Shown: in pieces, positions 37,744 to 51,847 of the stretch
How the letters are laid out: each line of letters starts with the position of its first letter
Numbering within the stretch: position 1 is the first letter of the stretch
Program-made: the position numbers and the translations under genes
The notes under the pieces: model-generated
Told to the model about the DNA's origin: nothing
Database searches by the model: none
What the model saw: only the letters and a program-made list of their open reading frames with translations
DNA from: Stercorarius parasiticus
Taxonomy: Eukaryota; Chordata; Aves; Charadriiformes; Stercorariidae
Direction: 5' to 3'
Length of the DNA stretch: 64,000 bases
Assembly: GCA_013396915.1 (NCBI GenBank)
Contig: VWZL01004595.1
Span: 286-64,285, forward strand

Positions 37744-40700
37744 ATCCCATCTTTGCAGTAAAATAAGGCTGTGATTCTCAGCTCCCTTTGACCGGTTCTG
37801 ACCGAGATAAAGGCAGCCCATTCCTGGTCCTGACTGCTGCTCCCTACCACCTCCCTGCAGTGGCTCTGGTTTTTCACATAGCCCCTTGGTGAGCTATGAT
37901 TGCTCAAGAGGGCAATCAGAGGAGAACTCATCTGTTCTGGAGAAAAGAAGTAAGAGGATCGGGACCCTGATTGGATTTGTGGGCCCTGCAAACACTAGGC
38001 ATTTTGGTGAAGGTAGAGAAGGGAGATCAGGGATAAAGTTAAGGGTTGGGTTGCCCTTTTGTTGCTTGTGTTGACCCTATGCTTGATTAATATGACTGTG
38101 ACCCCATGGGTTTGAGAGCATCCACACTAGGAGTTGCACTAGTGTAGCTCATATCATCAAAATTCATTCTGAGCCATATATAGACATTTACAACTTGTCC
38201 ATATAGGAAGTTTGTAACTCCCTGTTTTGTAGAGGTTGCTCGGTGGAGAGTCATCCTGATAAACCAGAAGTGATTTTAGCAGGATTTAGGAATGGCTTAG
38301 AAATAACACGGGGCGAGAGCTGCTGCTTTGTCCTGGCTTTGGTGTGGGAGAGGCAGCTGTGATGGAGCGAGCAGGATGTGCGCTAACAGGGAGATCCAGT
38401 GTTTTAGCTGATTAGGATGCTTATTTGCTACATGGTGTTTATGGTGTGGACCTCTGAGCCTCGCGCTGAAATCACAAGTCAGAGCAACTATCAGCTGGAT
38501 AAAGCTGCTTACTACGTGTTACAGAGAGAGATAAAATCCCTCTGGCAGTACGACTAACCTTTTCATGCCTCACTTTACCTGTCTGTACAATAAGTCTAAT
38601 GATCATCACATTGTCAAAGGCATTTTTGTGCCAGTTTTGAGTCTCGCATGATTAATGGCTTTAAAATGCGATGAGTGATTTTGATGGAAACATGTATCAA
38701 AATGCATTGCAGCTGCTGTGTGTAATACAGTCACTTGGCATTTGGAGTTGGAGGGTGTTAAAGGAGAAGTCCCTTCAGGAGTCACTTGATTCCCAGTCTA
38801 ATCTCCAAGGAGAACTGCAGCATCACAGTGACCTATTTAAGCTAGTACATTTATTCCAAATAATTAACAATAGAAATGTTACATAGACTGTACTGTACAT
38901 ATCCAACAGCCATGTGCTCAGGTTGCTCGATTGCTCCTTTCTGCTTTCCAGGGCTGAATGATGCTCTGAAACCTGGATTACTACAGTGCTGGGTAGCAAC
39001 AAAATAGAAAATAAAATTCAGGATCAAATGAGATGAATCCTTACTGCCGCTCCCTGCCTGCCATAACTGCCGTGTTTGGCCTGGCCAAGGGACTGGCTGT
39101 AGCTCCATGCTGCAGCTAGTCCTACGATGGATCATTTTAAGGGAGTAAAAAAGTACAGCTACAGTATTTTTTTAGCAATTCTTGCCAGTTCTGGAGCTGA
39201 TGGCCAGAGGTGGAAAGGGCCATTGGACATTCCCCTTGGTAAAAAATTCCTTGTAAGAAATAATAGGAGACCATTTTGGTGAATTTGGGAGTTTTTGGAG
39301 GAGCTGTGCTCCTGCCTCTCGGGCACTGTGGGAAAAAGCTGCTTGGCTGTTCCTGAGCCAGATAATACTTACTGTAATACCATAAATACTTTTTTGATAG
39401 TACAGTGTGAGATGGGGCTCTGCTGCTAACCAGAACGAGAGGTTTCATGCTGGATTATCCCCTGGATAGTGGGAGTAGTGGGAGGACCTCCAGCCCTGTG
39501 TGGCCAGAGGCATGCCTGGCTGTGGGACAGCAGACAGCAAAGCACGCCAGAAACGTACAGCTCCCGCATCTGTGTCATGGTGTGATGCGCACAATGTGAA
39601 CATTGCAAGGTGGGAAGGCTGTAGGCGAGGACGAGGCACACCGGGAGCTCAGTCAATGCTTCTCTCTTCATTTACCTTAATAAATAGTTTCGGCACCTAC
39701 TAGCTAACCTGCTGGCTTAGAGTAATTGCCATGTCAGTAAGGATCCCTGCCATGGTGCACTTGATTTAAATCCAGTACGACGTTCACCAGAGAGGTGATG
39801 GGAATTAATCTGAGCAACTAATTCCCATTTTTGGGCTTGGGGCCAGGCAGTTCGAGGCAGCATGCAGAAGCTGGGGAAACAGATAATGCTGCCTGCCGCA
39901 CGTGATATTTTGGCTCAAAAATGTGCTGGAGGAACGCGTCTAGCGTGGTTTCACTGTCTTGCCAAAACGTTTGCTGTGTTATGTGGCATAAAAGGTGGTA
40001 GCAGTTCTCTTAGGGAAGGATGTTCCACCATCTTGTATTCCTCTAATTTTTCCACTCTGTTTCAATAACTGTATTGACTTTTACCCCGCAATCGGAGCTG
40101 CAGACATCTCCTTTGTTTCATGTGATGCTTGACCTTCTCTGTTTTTGTTGGATATTTTTGGGTTTATTTTGTTGGATTTTTTTTTACTTGAGTGTGTGGA
40201 AGTATCTCCCTTCCCAGTACAATCTAAATTTCAAGCTACTCTCTGTCAAACCCCCTGTTGTCTCCACGTTGAAGTACTTAACTCCAGAACCAATTTTTTT
40301 TATTTTCAGTTTTTCACTAATCTGGAGCTAAAGCACAGAGCTTGAAATCTTCCTTAATATTTAAGGAATCTTGCTTATTGTGGCTGGGAATAATTTCATG
40401 TGCTGGTGTCATAACCTGGCCTGGCTGTAGAGTTAGGGCTCATTAGTGCAGAAAAGGAGTTTTTATTTAATGGAAATACCTAAGGACAAGGGAAATGCAA
40501 ATATTAGTGGTGCTACAGCCTTGGTCGTCACTGATTTGTCGCTTGATGTCACTGAAGTTAATTTATTTATTGAATTACGTGTTCTAAAGATGTGGAAGTC
40601 TTGGGATGGAAGATATTACAAAGACTTTAAAGAATTATTAAACTACACAACAATAAAATGTCTTTCCCTGTCCCTAATCATTCATATATTGTCCTTTTTT

Positions 40701-43489
40701 TTTGTGAAAATGTCTTTGTATTTGTAATCAGCCGGTAAGGAAGTAAGTCTCTGGGTAGTGATATTGCTAATGGTGATAAGCAAAGGCAATACGGGGAGGG
40801 ATCGTGCGCTGAAGGTAACGTTCCCTGCTCCTTGTCACCAGCCTCCGTTTTGACTTTTTCATTTGTGGTGGCGATGAGCGATGTTAAGAGTGTCTCCCGG
40901 GCAACATACTGCCTGTGTGATGTGATTTATGGACCACTATTTTAGAGAAGCCACAATATTCTGCTTCATTCTGAAGAGAGCTTTAAAAACATACAGAAGT
41001 TGGGAAAATATTATCTGTCTTTTAAAAACAAGATTCATGAGCAGATGTATACATCTATACTGTCACCCTACAGATGGGCAGAAAATGTTTAGTTGTCATG
41101 GCAGCGAAATGTACAGTATTGCAGATGAAAAAGAAATAATAAAAAAAAAAAAAGTACTGTCTTGTCAGTTGTTACACTGTGGCAGCAGCTGCTGAATTTG
41201 AGTTTTATTGTCCTGAAACTTAAACTCAAAATCCTCCAGACCACATTTCTCGTCAACGACAATATCTGCATCCTGTTACCTTCCTTCAATTTGTTTTCAG
41301 AGCTCTTCACCCTGGGAGGCATCAGCATTTTCATCTCTTAAGTTATTTATTTAGGTATAGTTTCTCTCTTGAATGGGAACCAGGCAGTAAGCAGTAGATG
41401 GATATCTCTGTTCTCATGAAAAAACTCCTAGATGAATTAACGTTTCTGTTTTGTTGTTAATTGAGATTTTCATATTGCTGAGCATGATGGGTTACACCCT
41501 CGTTGTTAGGGTAGAGTAGGAACTATTTAGGTTGTAATCAAAATTCCTGTAGGTCTGTATATAAAATGAGCAGACCTATCTATGTGTTTAGGCCAAACTA
41601 AAGCATGTATGGTATTCTTTATATTACATTACATACCATACTTTTTGCTAGATAATATTGACAATATTTTTTAAATTTCATATTTAGTTATCTTGATTTT
41701 TATTTTCCCCACTGTAGATACTTGGAAACAAAACTATAAAACTTCTTTGTGGCTGTTAATTTCCCTTTCTTCTCTCGTAGGCACGATGTGGCAGAGCGGC
41801 TGTAGATTACTGCACTGCATGGCCATGTTTTAACTCTCCCTTCAATTGCTTAATTAAATTTACAAAGAAATAGTGTAGCGTATTTGTATTATTCATTGGG
41901 ATATTCTGGTCTGGAAAAACAGTCCATGAAAATGAAATGGGACAATCCAGAGGACTGTGTTGTGGTGGTGGCTGGGGAAGTGCAGGGTCTCTTGCCCACC
42001 AGCGTGGGGTCGGGTTGTGCTGAGCACCTGCAGCCCTGAGGGCTCAGGCCATGGCAATCATGGACCTTGAGGGTGGCCTTGGTCCCTCCATAATGTCCGA
42101 AATGGGCGTACAAGCACCCATGGTGTCTGCAAACCTGCTGGTGCAGGGTGCTGCTGTTTCACCTGGGGCATGAGTACAAGGTACGTGCTGGTATCAGCAG
42201 CAATTACGATACTTGCCAATGGGCACATGAAGGGGTTGTAGCAATTAAGTAATTGTCTATAAGTAAACTCAGAGCCATCATCAAAATTGCTTCTATTGCT
42301 ATATCTTGCTAGATGTTTTTTTAAAACCATTTTAAAACTGTTTTCTGAAAAAAGAGAAATGAGAGTTTTATCTTCCACCTGACTTTACTTCTGGTTGCTG
42401 GTACCAGTTATCTGCTCTGTGGATTTCATGTAATATTGCGAATGTTTGGGGTGTATCCTCTTGGTTACTGCAAATGAGGTGTAGCCATTTCCATTTAAAT
42501 GACCTTTTTTTTTTTTATCTTAGCTGCTTGAAGCAGTGTTTCATTTTTGGAATAAATAAACAGAATGCCAGGCTCTCTGAAGGTCAAAACTGTTTACAGA
42601 GCTCTTCCCTGCTTGGCTTTTGTTTTCTCAAAAAAAGAAAAAATTAAACTGGGATTTCTGGGATTTTAGGATTAGTTAATGTATTTACCCAGCCTTTAAA
42701 GGGTAATTTTCATGGGATAGAGAGATCTTGTTTACAATGTGTATAAAAAGATTAAAAGGAATTAATTTAATTGTGTAAGACTATTAAGTAATCTCCTGCC
42801 TTCTGCTGTGAACCTATCATACCTTCAGCTGTGTTACACTTTCTATTTCTACTTATTCTTAATCTTCAATTAACTAGAAAGCTTTCTCCCATTTTTTAAT
42901 TCTGTCTCTTATTCCCTTCCAAAGCCTTCTCCAGCAAATCCATAGATGTTCTGGTATGTCCTCTCCACCTGTCTATCTGTCATGGGTTTTCTTATTGTCC
43001 CTGCCACCAGCATGGGGCCCTGATTCAGCTAAATGCTTTTAACCCAAGGAAGCCAGTGGGATTTAAATATCTGTCTCAGTGTTTCGGAATGGGATTAGTT
43101 TTACTGAACTCAGCCCTTCACGAAAGCAATGTTTCGGTCTGTGTAGCCGTCTGTAGATGGAGAGCTGAGGCAGAGAGAAGATGCCACTGAGAAGAAAGGT
43201 GTGCTCAGAGTCAGCTTGCAACCACTGAATACTGAGGAGCCTTCTGTTGGTGTGGTTTAGGCTTTTAAATTCCTCTGTAAATCCAAACGCCTGTTGCCAG
43301 AATTCAAATCCAGTGAACCAGTCACAGGACTGGCCCGTCCTGCTGGGTCTGTCTTCTCTTCATCAGCACAATCTTGTTGCTACCTAAGGAAGAGAAGTTG
43401 CCTGAGCATGGGGGAAGAAGTTAACGGCCAGCGTTGCCTTGATGTAAACGCCAGTGTTTTAATTTACATCACCTAACAAGAAAATATCC

Positions 43490-43897
43490 TCACTGAGAAT
43501 GATTTCTCTTTCCCACGTCATCTGCTCCTCCTTTCACAGCTGCTGTTTGTTTCTTCTCTTTCCTTTGCATGATCCTTAAGTCTTCACTCCTTGTATACAA
43601 GGGGCCAGCACCGTGATGTCTTCTGCCTTTACTCACAAAACAGGACCAATAAATCTTTGCATTGAATTGCTGCCAGACCCTTACATTGTCTCTTGCAATG
43701 ATCTCTTTCTGTCTTCTCCTAATGACTGCAGGCTTTTCTTTCCAGGCGTGGCAGATGGCATGGTAGCTCCTCCTGAAAGGGTCTTGCCCTGCACAGACCC
43801 AGAATGCCCTCATTCTTTTATTAACCTCAACCTTATCGTGCTGCTGCTGTTCTTCAGAGTAGCCCAAGTAATGAAGGAGCACAAGTGCCGCTGAAAG
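43490..43897 (-). pseudogene. Coding-like ORF, possible transposase N-terminal relic
   Basis: On the minus strand about 136 codons are open from just after a TGA (43898-43900) to a stop at 43490; there is no upstream ATG at the start of the frame. The translation begins LSAALVLLHYLGYSEEQQQHD and continues with KRMRAFWV near residue 30, YHAICHAW, IRRRQKE and a basic C-terminus. The order hydrophobic LLHYL, basic RxFWV, YHxI vaguely recalls the start of PIF/Harbinger (HARBI1-like) transposases. The similarity is weak and from memory, the catalytic DDE region is absent, and chance remains possible. Confidence 0.22.
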
Positions 43898-46800
43898 TCA
43901 GATTTCCTAAATCTTTTTTTTGGTGGATTTGAAAATACAGCCTTTTTTCTATATCGGTAGTAAGGCCGAGAGCCACAAGAACCCCAATGTCCTCATGCTT
44001 TCCTACGTGCCGAATTTTATGTGTTTCTGGGTCAGAACTTGTACTTTGCTGAGCTTAGTCCTAATTTTGCCCAGCAGTAGCTGGCACGTGCTCTACCTAT
44101 TCCGATGGAAGAGTTCCCCCAACAGAGCACAGCTCATTTTTTGCAGGTGTCTGCTGTGGCTCTTGCTCTGTTTGAAGCATGGCGGACTTCAGAAGTACGC
44201 CAGCTAGAGAACTTCAACTGTTATTTTTCTCCCTGGGTACACATTACTCGTGTAATCATTGGGTCTGATCTTATGGGTGCGTGCTAGAGCTTGCAGCCTT
44301 CTTAAAAAGGTACATGCGGCGTGGAAAGATTCATGGCTATGAGCCCTTGCTAGTTCACAACCGGTAAATGAGCTAATGATGATACATCTTCCCCTCCCTA
44401 CTGCACTCAGAATTTTTATTACAAGGCCAGTGTCATTTGTTTTCATCTCTTGCAAATCCTCCCTACAGCCTTCCCCATCCTAATCATTTCCCATGAAAAA
44501 CACCTACTGCAGTGACCTCCATTTGACTACAAAATTGAAGCACTACTCAGCAGGGCTGGTATCCCTGAGGTTTTGTAAGTGTTGTATAGTGCAGACCCCT
44601 TTCTAGCTACGTTAGCCCTGAAAAGGCAACACTTATGTTTTAAGCAGTACAGAGCCAGATATTTCCTTACATGTGAACTTTTGTCTCAGCATCAACATCC
44701 CTTCTTAGAAGTAAATTTAAGGAGGCGATTTGAGTATAACTCTTTGCAAAGTGCAAAGTTCATCATGAGTTTAACCCATCACTCTCCAGGCTAACAGAAA
44801 TTGTGTAAGGTTAAACATGTTAAAATGAAGCACTTCCGGGGCTCAGTAGCAGTCTGCGTGGTATTTTCCTTGTGAAAATTTTAATTATGGATCTGGTGTC
44901 CTCCAGTTCCACCTGTACAGTGAGCCCTGCCATGAGTGTCTGCTTTATGAATGGCACTTCCACATGCCAATGGCACACAAAACAGTCATAAATTCCTGTT
45001 TCTATGTTGAGTGCTTGGATGTACATAGCTCCTGTTTCAAGCAAGAGCCAGGACGATTGGAGTGCGTGCCTCAGTGGAGAGAGATATTCTGAATTTTGGA
45101 AGGTGACTTGGACAGGTCATGCTCTTATCTAAAGAAATGGATTTCAGCTGAATTTTGAAAAGGACAAATGTGTGTCTGCATTATATATTTATTACTTAAT
45201 GTCAAGAAGTGAATTATGGGTTTGGCAGATCTGTGTAATAGATGGCCATAAGAGATTCTGGCAGCCTAAGCTGAATGAAAGAACAGATTTGTGGACTAAC
45301 ATGTCTGTAAAGGAATTATGTTTTGACTTTGTGCAAGATTTGTTAAAATATATTTTTATTCTGTTTTGGTAGTGATACATGACTAATACATTGGATAAGT
45401 GCATGCGTGGGTGTACAGAAGCCTGCTGAACGGCGTATTTTTTTTAATAGAAATAATTCGGTTCCTGATTTTTTGGAGTACTTGATGAAGTCGTAAAAAT
45501 CGGTGATCAGAATTGCCTCGACCCTGCAGGTCATTTTATGCTCTTCCAGACCTATTGTGTTATAACCTTGGGTCCTCATTTTAAATTTCCCAAATGTGGG
45601 GGCTTCTTCCATTCACACTGTAAGATTTTTATTAGCACAAGGGTGTGCGGCTGTGTTTGGGCAGGGGGTAGAAATTCCCACTGCTTTTTTCTTATAAATA
45701 CTGCTGGATGCTCAATCAGAGTGCTCCTATGCTGCCCGTCATGGGAAGCCTTCTCTTCCCTCTTCTCAGCGTCCACCTTCGGGTGACTTTGGGCCCAGAT
45801 ACCTGCCCCTCTTTTCCTACAGCGCATGCTGGACTGATTAAGGGGAATTTCCTTTTTGCCACCCAGGCCCCCCTTGCTCAGCCTCATCGTTGCTTCAGTG
45901 ACGTCCAAAGTGTCTGGCGTGGTGACAAATAATCCCTTTCACGCACCACTGGTTCAGAGAGCTGAAGCTGGATCCTGATGTGTCCCAGGGCTCTCCCTAA
46001 GACCATGTTTCTAGCTGCAGTTCATGCATTTTTTTAAATAATTATATTTTTAGCACATTAAAGCTCCCCCCACTGCTTTTCTTCCCCCCCTTGTCTTCAT
46101 ACCTAATTAGTCATTCCCTAAGTAAATACCATGGTGCCTCCCAAATTACTTGCACCATGAGGGAATGCAGTTCTCTGTCTCCCGAATACAATCTGTTTCG
46201 TGCTGCATGGCAATGATGGATTTGTTTCATGCATAAATTTACTGGGAACATTTTTCATAACTGTTTAGCTTGGGGCATGTTTATGTTTTGAATCAAATCT
46301 CACATTTTTGGAGGTTTCTCTTTTTTGGGAGGCTACCACTGTCTCATTCCCTGAGGAGGGACAGGGTGGAATTTCGTAGTGTTTCTCCTGATAGTCTCCT
46401 TAGTCCTTTGAAGGTACCATTCTCCCTGTTTGAGCTACCTATTTCTTATATTCCAGCAACATGGTATAATTTGGTAGCTTCCTGGTACCTTCTAGTTGGC
46501 TACCAGTTCCTAAACTTGAAAAATGGCATCTTTTAATGTCCTTCATATGTCTCACAGTTTGTGCATATGTATTTAACTTTCAGCGTTGTTCTCCAGATTC
46601 AGCTGGAAGGCAATGCTCATCATGAGATAAAGGTAATCAAATGATGAAACTGTAGTCACACTCTGAACTCCTAATTTAATGAAAAAATCACCCGAACGAT
46701 AAAGTGTGTAATTATGCTGATTTTCATGACATTTGGGGCACAAATGGATTTTTCCTTGTGTACAGATGACATCAAATTAATACCTGTTACAGCTTTCTGT

Positions 46801-49589
46801 TAAGTCACAGATTTGGCAATGCTTTTATATTAAGTGGGCGTTAATTCTTGCTAAATTGTGAAGTGAGTCTTTATTACTACTTCCACCCAAATAGCTGGAG
46901 AGGTCCTTCTTTGTCCTAATGCTAGAAGAAGGTTGTACCGTGGAAACTTGCTTCTACTGGGAACATATCTTCTTGGGGAATAGTTCTTTCAAGCTTAAAA
47001 AAAAAAATATTTTCAACTAATTTAATTTTCCATTTACATGGAAGTATAGACTTATATGGAATATTTACAATGTTTGTGTCTGTATTGTTGAAAGAAGGTA
47101 GCTATGAGGACCTTACTTATACCCTAGAAGTTTGGCAGAGCAGCAAAGATGCCAAGTTCCCCAAGCTAATCAGAGCACTTCATAAAAATGAACAGGGCAA
47201 TGCTCCCGGTTTCCATTCTAACCTGAATCTGTCTTCTCTACTGAAAAGGTGTGGTAGGTGGCTAACGTGAGTGCTGGAACTGGAGTTCCACAGACAAATA
47301 CTGCCCAGGCCATTTCTTGGCACATTACAGATAAATGAATCTTTCCACCATATGGTAAGAGGTAAGAATTGCGTGACTAAATCAAAACCCAAAGTCCAGC
47401 TGAAACTGGGCGGAGAGTAATAAACCATTTTTCTGATGTCTTCTTGCTCTTAAATGAACATTTTCCCCCCTTAAAATATCTTAAGCACTTTTAAAGAAAT
47501 TGCTATTTCTATAGTATGCAGTACGTATAGAGTATGCAATAGTATAGTATGTGCATATAAAATCTATATATGTATAAATAAATATATGAGAATTGCATAG
47601 TAATAATTTTTCTCATGTTCTTTATAAACCTTACTTTGACATACTGCTTTTTTCCCTTCAGTGTCATGTTTTGAACTTAACTCCTTCCTCCTCTATGTTA
47701 TTACTCTTTGATATTTCATTAATTCTGACTAAATTTTATTGGCTGAATGATAAGCATGGTTCTAATTTCTGCAGAAATGCTAATAAAGGATGACATGCCA
47801 TATTTGGGCTTTTTATTGAATTTAATTAATAACAAAGTGAGTTAATCAGGTAACATTCACCTTGAACTTTTTACTTTAAAGGAAGATAATTTCTCATCTC
47901 TTGCATTTTTGTATTAGGTGGAAAAATTCAAGATACGTTCTGGCAGCTACATTTGAATATCTTTGTAGAGTCTAGTTAAATATTCTGTTTATAAGCCCTG
48001 GTGCTTAGTGATCTGATGAGCACAATACCAGTCTCTTGCTACATTATATCTCTCTGGTTCTTTACAGTCAAGAAATGCATCCTGGATTGATTCGGCATGT
48101 AAAGCTGTTGTCAGTTGGTGTTATTTAATATGATAGGAAATAAAATAATTTCTTAAAAAAAGCTTAAGTGCTGCCAAATTATCATTTTTGAGTCCGAGTC
48201 CTTTTATTTTTGTACTCTGAAGAAACCCTTCATTTTAGGGCATTCAGTAAAAAAATTAGATCAGTGCTGTAAAATAATGACAGTATTTCACAGCTATGTG
48301 TTAGTTTATATTGTAGGGTAGTGCATATGTAAAAGTACTCACTTTTTTCCTTAATGGAGTAACTGAATGTGGATTTTATTGGAGTGTTACCAGCTTCAGC
48401 TGATTTTCTGTATGAACTATTAGGACAAAAGAAACTCCTTAAAATAGGTATTCAGAACATGGTGTTATGGACATAATTCATAAAGCTGCAGGAATGATTT
48501 CAAGAAGAAAAAGTAAGGCTGTATAAAATTACATTATAAATCTCAAGCCGAGGAGGAGAGAAGGGGGAGGAAGATGTCAGAAGCATAAAGAAATTACCCT
48601 GGTCTTCAGGGAGAGAAACGTTAATCCAACACTGAGTGTCTTTGAAAACTTCACCCTGTAGTATTCATATACTCGTGACTGTGCCTGGAATATTGCACAC
48701 TGCATGTGCATTGAAAGAGTATCATCAAGGTTGCAAATTCAGAAAACTGTGGGAAATGCCTGTGTGAGTCTGGTCTGTCCACTCTCTGCATTATCAGGCA
48801 GCCTATAATTATACAATCATTATTATTAGTCATAGTATTTTTGTATTATCTTGGTTATTCAAAGCACAGTTTCTTGGGTATTGTTCATTGCTTTGCTTTT
48901 CCTTTGTCATTCATTCATTGTGGCCCAGTTCACTATTCTTAAACATTCTTGAGGATCTTCTCCAACAGGATAAATTCCATAATATTTAACTGGGATTCCT
49001 TTGATGCTCTTCACTCCTCACTGTGTCTTGATTTCTTTTCATCACGACCCTAACTGGCGGTGGAAATTAGGTTTAGGATTCAGCCCCAGGTTCAGACTTG
49101 CAAGTGTAGACATGTGGGCTTGATGTCAGGGGTTTCTGAGTATGAACCTGCATTTGGTCAGCTGAAGGACCAGCGGGGTCATTTCCTATGCCCCAGCATT
49201 ACCTACTCTGTCTCCTGCTAGCACTGCAGAGGAGCATTGGTCCATGCGCAATTTCTGTCATATCTGTCAGTCCCTTGAGGATGTCTCAGATATGCTGAGG
49301 AACCTTAAGTGGTGTTAGACGCCAGAGTGGAGGGAACTGATTTTTTTAAACATTCATTGAGCATGAGGGGAGCGTAGGTGTTTGGCTTACATGGAGATAC
49401 CTACATTTAGGAGTCTGAATCTGGACTTGGACTCTATCCTTGATGGTAATGTTATTAACACATTGCAGATGGGGAGCAGAGGCCCAAAGAAATGAAGACA
49501 AAAAATATACAGAGATTTTAAGGGCTGATTTTTCAAAAAATACAGCAATCTGTATTTCAAAGCACATCAGAAAATTGCAAAAACTTTTA
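43898..49589 (+). other. FAT3 intron 2, AT-rich stretch
   Basis: Nothing beyond low-complexity AT tracts and short chance frames. A block at 46620-46770 is rich in TAAT-type sites. Confidence 0.55.
47505..47590. repeat. AT-rich TATA/GTAT low-complexity block
   Basis: Repeated AGTATG and ATATATG motifs (TAGTATGCAGTACG, TAGAGTATGCAATAG, TATATATGTATAAATAAATA). This is simple-sequence decay with no other content seen. Confidence 0.75.
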
Positions 49590-49990
49590 GATTGGGAGGC
49601 CCTCTAGCCGATCCTCTTGCTCCAGTCTGATCTAACCTCAGTGTTGGGTCCAGTTGCTCCAGGCCTTGTAGAAATTGGTTGAGAAAAATGCCTCTAGTCA
49701 TGATGAACACATGGATGTGTGATGAGCCAGGGACACTTTGAACTACAGACCTCTATTATTTGACCCCAGCAGTCCAGCCAGTTACCACCTTATAGTCCAC
49801 CTATCCAGTTCAGATCCCCTAAATTAGGCTGTGGGGACTGTGGAAAACCATGCTGAAAGCTCTGCTGAAGTAGAACTTTGATTTGTTCATGGTAAATCCA
49901 CTGCGAGTACCATGACCTATGACTATAGCTTTCTTCCAGTTTAAAGAGGTGTCCATCCACCTCCTCTTTTTTCAGTGGATGGCCTGTTGC
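49590..49990 (-). mobile_element. Possible old CR1-like fragment
   Basis: 'GGGAGGCCCTCTAGCCGATC' and 'CCAGTTGCTCCAGGCCTTG' (49595-49670) resemble the 'ggaggccctctagtcc ... ggttgctcagggcc' text common in old avian CR1 antisense copies. 'GCTGAAAGCTCTGCTGAAGT' (49853-49872) and 'ATCCACTGCGAGTACCATG' (49895-49914) resemble the stretch upstream of RT in such copies. The match is by memory and patchy; no frame survives. Confidence 0.35.
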
Positions 49991-50199
49991 AGGTGCCCAG
50001 TATGGTGCATCCACACCGATCCAGCACCGCAGGCTCTCAGCTGGCAGCCACACCAACTCCTGCTTTACCTACCTACATCCCATTGGCACATCCCATTGGC
50101 AGCTCCCTAAGTGCTCCTGGGTGGGTGGGACACCCAAATCAAGCCTGCTTTTACCCCTCACAGCATTTTCTTTTTGGCTGGCAATTTCTCACACTGCCC

Positions 50200-50216
50200 T
50201 TTTTTTTTTTTTTTTT
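50200..50216. repeat. Poly-T run
   Basis: Seventeen consecutive T followed by an AT-rich stretch. No source element recognised. Confidence 0.9.
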
Positions 50217-51295
50217 AACATTTAAAAATATTTTTTACTGACGCAGTTCTTGAAGTTGGTATTAATTTAGGTTGAAACCTAGCAAAAGGTTGAGTTGAAG
50301 GCAGGTGTGTGGTATAGAAGGTTTATTCAAAAAATGGTGATAGGGCAAACTTTCAAACAAATGAAGAGAGATGTTTCTGAAATGAATTTCTAGCAATTTT
50401 AGTGTCAGTGCTACAGCCCAACTATTTTAGCCAAGCTAATAAAACACGTGTTTATAAAATTGCATGTGTACACTTAGTTTATGATATGAGAGGAACGGCA
50501 AGTGTGAGGACTTCTAGTTTTGCAAATTGGCTGTTTCCCTAAGTTATGTATAAAAATAAACTACATTTAATGATTGCTGTGAAATGTAATGATTGCAAAG
50601 GGAAAGCAGACATGGTTGTAAAGATAATGTTGAACTGAAAAGGTGACTTCTGAGAGTTTTCATTGTTAATCATCATATGTTAAACAGCAGCTGGATTATT
50701 TTGTATTAGAAGTTGCTCTGAAATAATTGTCATATTTACTAGAAAATTTCTTCACAGTGATATAAGGACAAGTGCCAGAACACTTTGTTTTTATCTCTCA
50801 TAAGGTTCTGATATCTGTTATTAACATCTCCGTGTTGAGTAGAAGGTCGGTCTCAGACCCATAGGGTGGGAGGTACCAAAGCTCTGCCCAGCTGTGGAGC
50901 AAGAGTGCATCAAGAAGAGGTTTCTTTGCAGTCTAGTCTGGATTATGTATTTGATACACTTGCTGGCATTGTGGTTGTCAGTTAGCTGGTGTAGCGCGTG
51001 TTTGACCTGATTTCGGCTGTCTAGAAATTGTGTGCTGTTTCTAATCTAGTCGTTTGAGCTTCCTCTGTAACAGGCCCTTCTGAAATGCTGCGGGTGGTTT
51101 GCCCCCTGGAAATGGCTGTCTCTCTCCACTGGCTGCACAGCGAGCCTATCAGACCAGATTGGACTAGACACCAAACTTTCAGGCATGTAAGGATAGTTGG
51201 ACAGAAATTGTACCCTTAAATCAAATGCAAACTGACTTCCAGGACTGCAGAAAATGACACCAATTTTGTTGCTTGACATTTGCCTCTTTCAAAAA

Positions 51296-51847
51296 GGCAG
51301 GTCAAGGGAGGTCATCCTCCCCCGGACTCTGCTCTGGCGAGCACTGTGTCCAGTTCTGGGCCCCCCAGTTCAAAAGGACAGGGAACTACTGGAGAGAGTC
51401 CAGTGGAGGGCTACAAAGATGATCAAGGGAATGGAGCACCTCTCTTATGAGGAAAGGCTGAGAGACCTGGGTCTGTTTGGCCTGGAGAAAAGAAGACCGA
51501 GAGGGATCTTATCAATGCTTATAAATATCTAAAGGGCAGGTGTCATAAGGATGGGGCCAGACTCTTCTCAGTGGTGCCCGGCAACAGGACAAGGGGCAAC
51601 GGGCACAAGCTGGAACATGGGAAATTCCATCTGAACATGAGGAAAAACTTCTTCACTTCGAGGGTGACAAAGCACTGGAACAGGCTGCCCAGAGAGGTGG
51701 TGGAGTCTCCGTCTTTGGAGATACTTAAAACCCGCCTAGACGCGTTCCTGTGCAGCCTGCTCTGGGTGACCCTGCTCTGGCAGGGGGTTGGACTAGATGA
51801 TCTCCAGAGGTCCCTTCCAACCCCTACCGTTTTGTGATTCTGTGATT
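51296..51847 (+). mobile_element. CR1 LINE, 5'-truncated, with internal deletion and frame breaks
   Basis: The reading frame shows GRSREVILP near 51297, then [20 protein letters not shown] near 51390 and [16 protein letters not shown] near 51450, a frame shift, and [18 protein letters not shown] with [15 protein letters not shown] from about 51580. It ends in GGTTGGACTAGATGATCTC and TTTTGTGATTCTGTGATT. Compared with the 32690 copy it lacks roughly 15-20 bases around 51330-51340. The two copies share the unusual tail [19 protein letters not shown], so they belong to one subfamily. Confidence 0.93.

Larger units (their letters stand above)
34867..43489 (+). other. FAT3 intron 2, middle part
   Basis: Unique sequence with one minisatellite, one octamer cluster and a small GC-rich patch at 36290-36500. 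No cadherin linker motif (DxNDNxP) was found in any listed open frame, so the next FAT3 exon is not here as far as can be seen. Confidence 0.6.
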
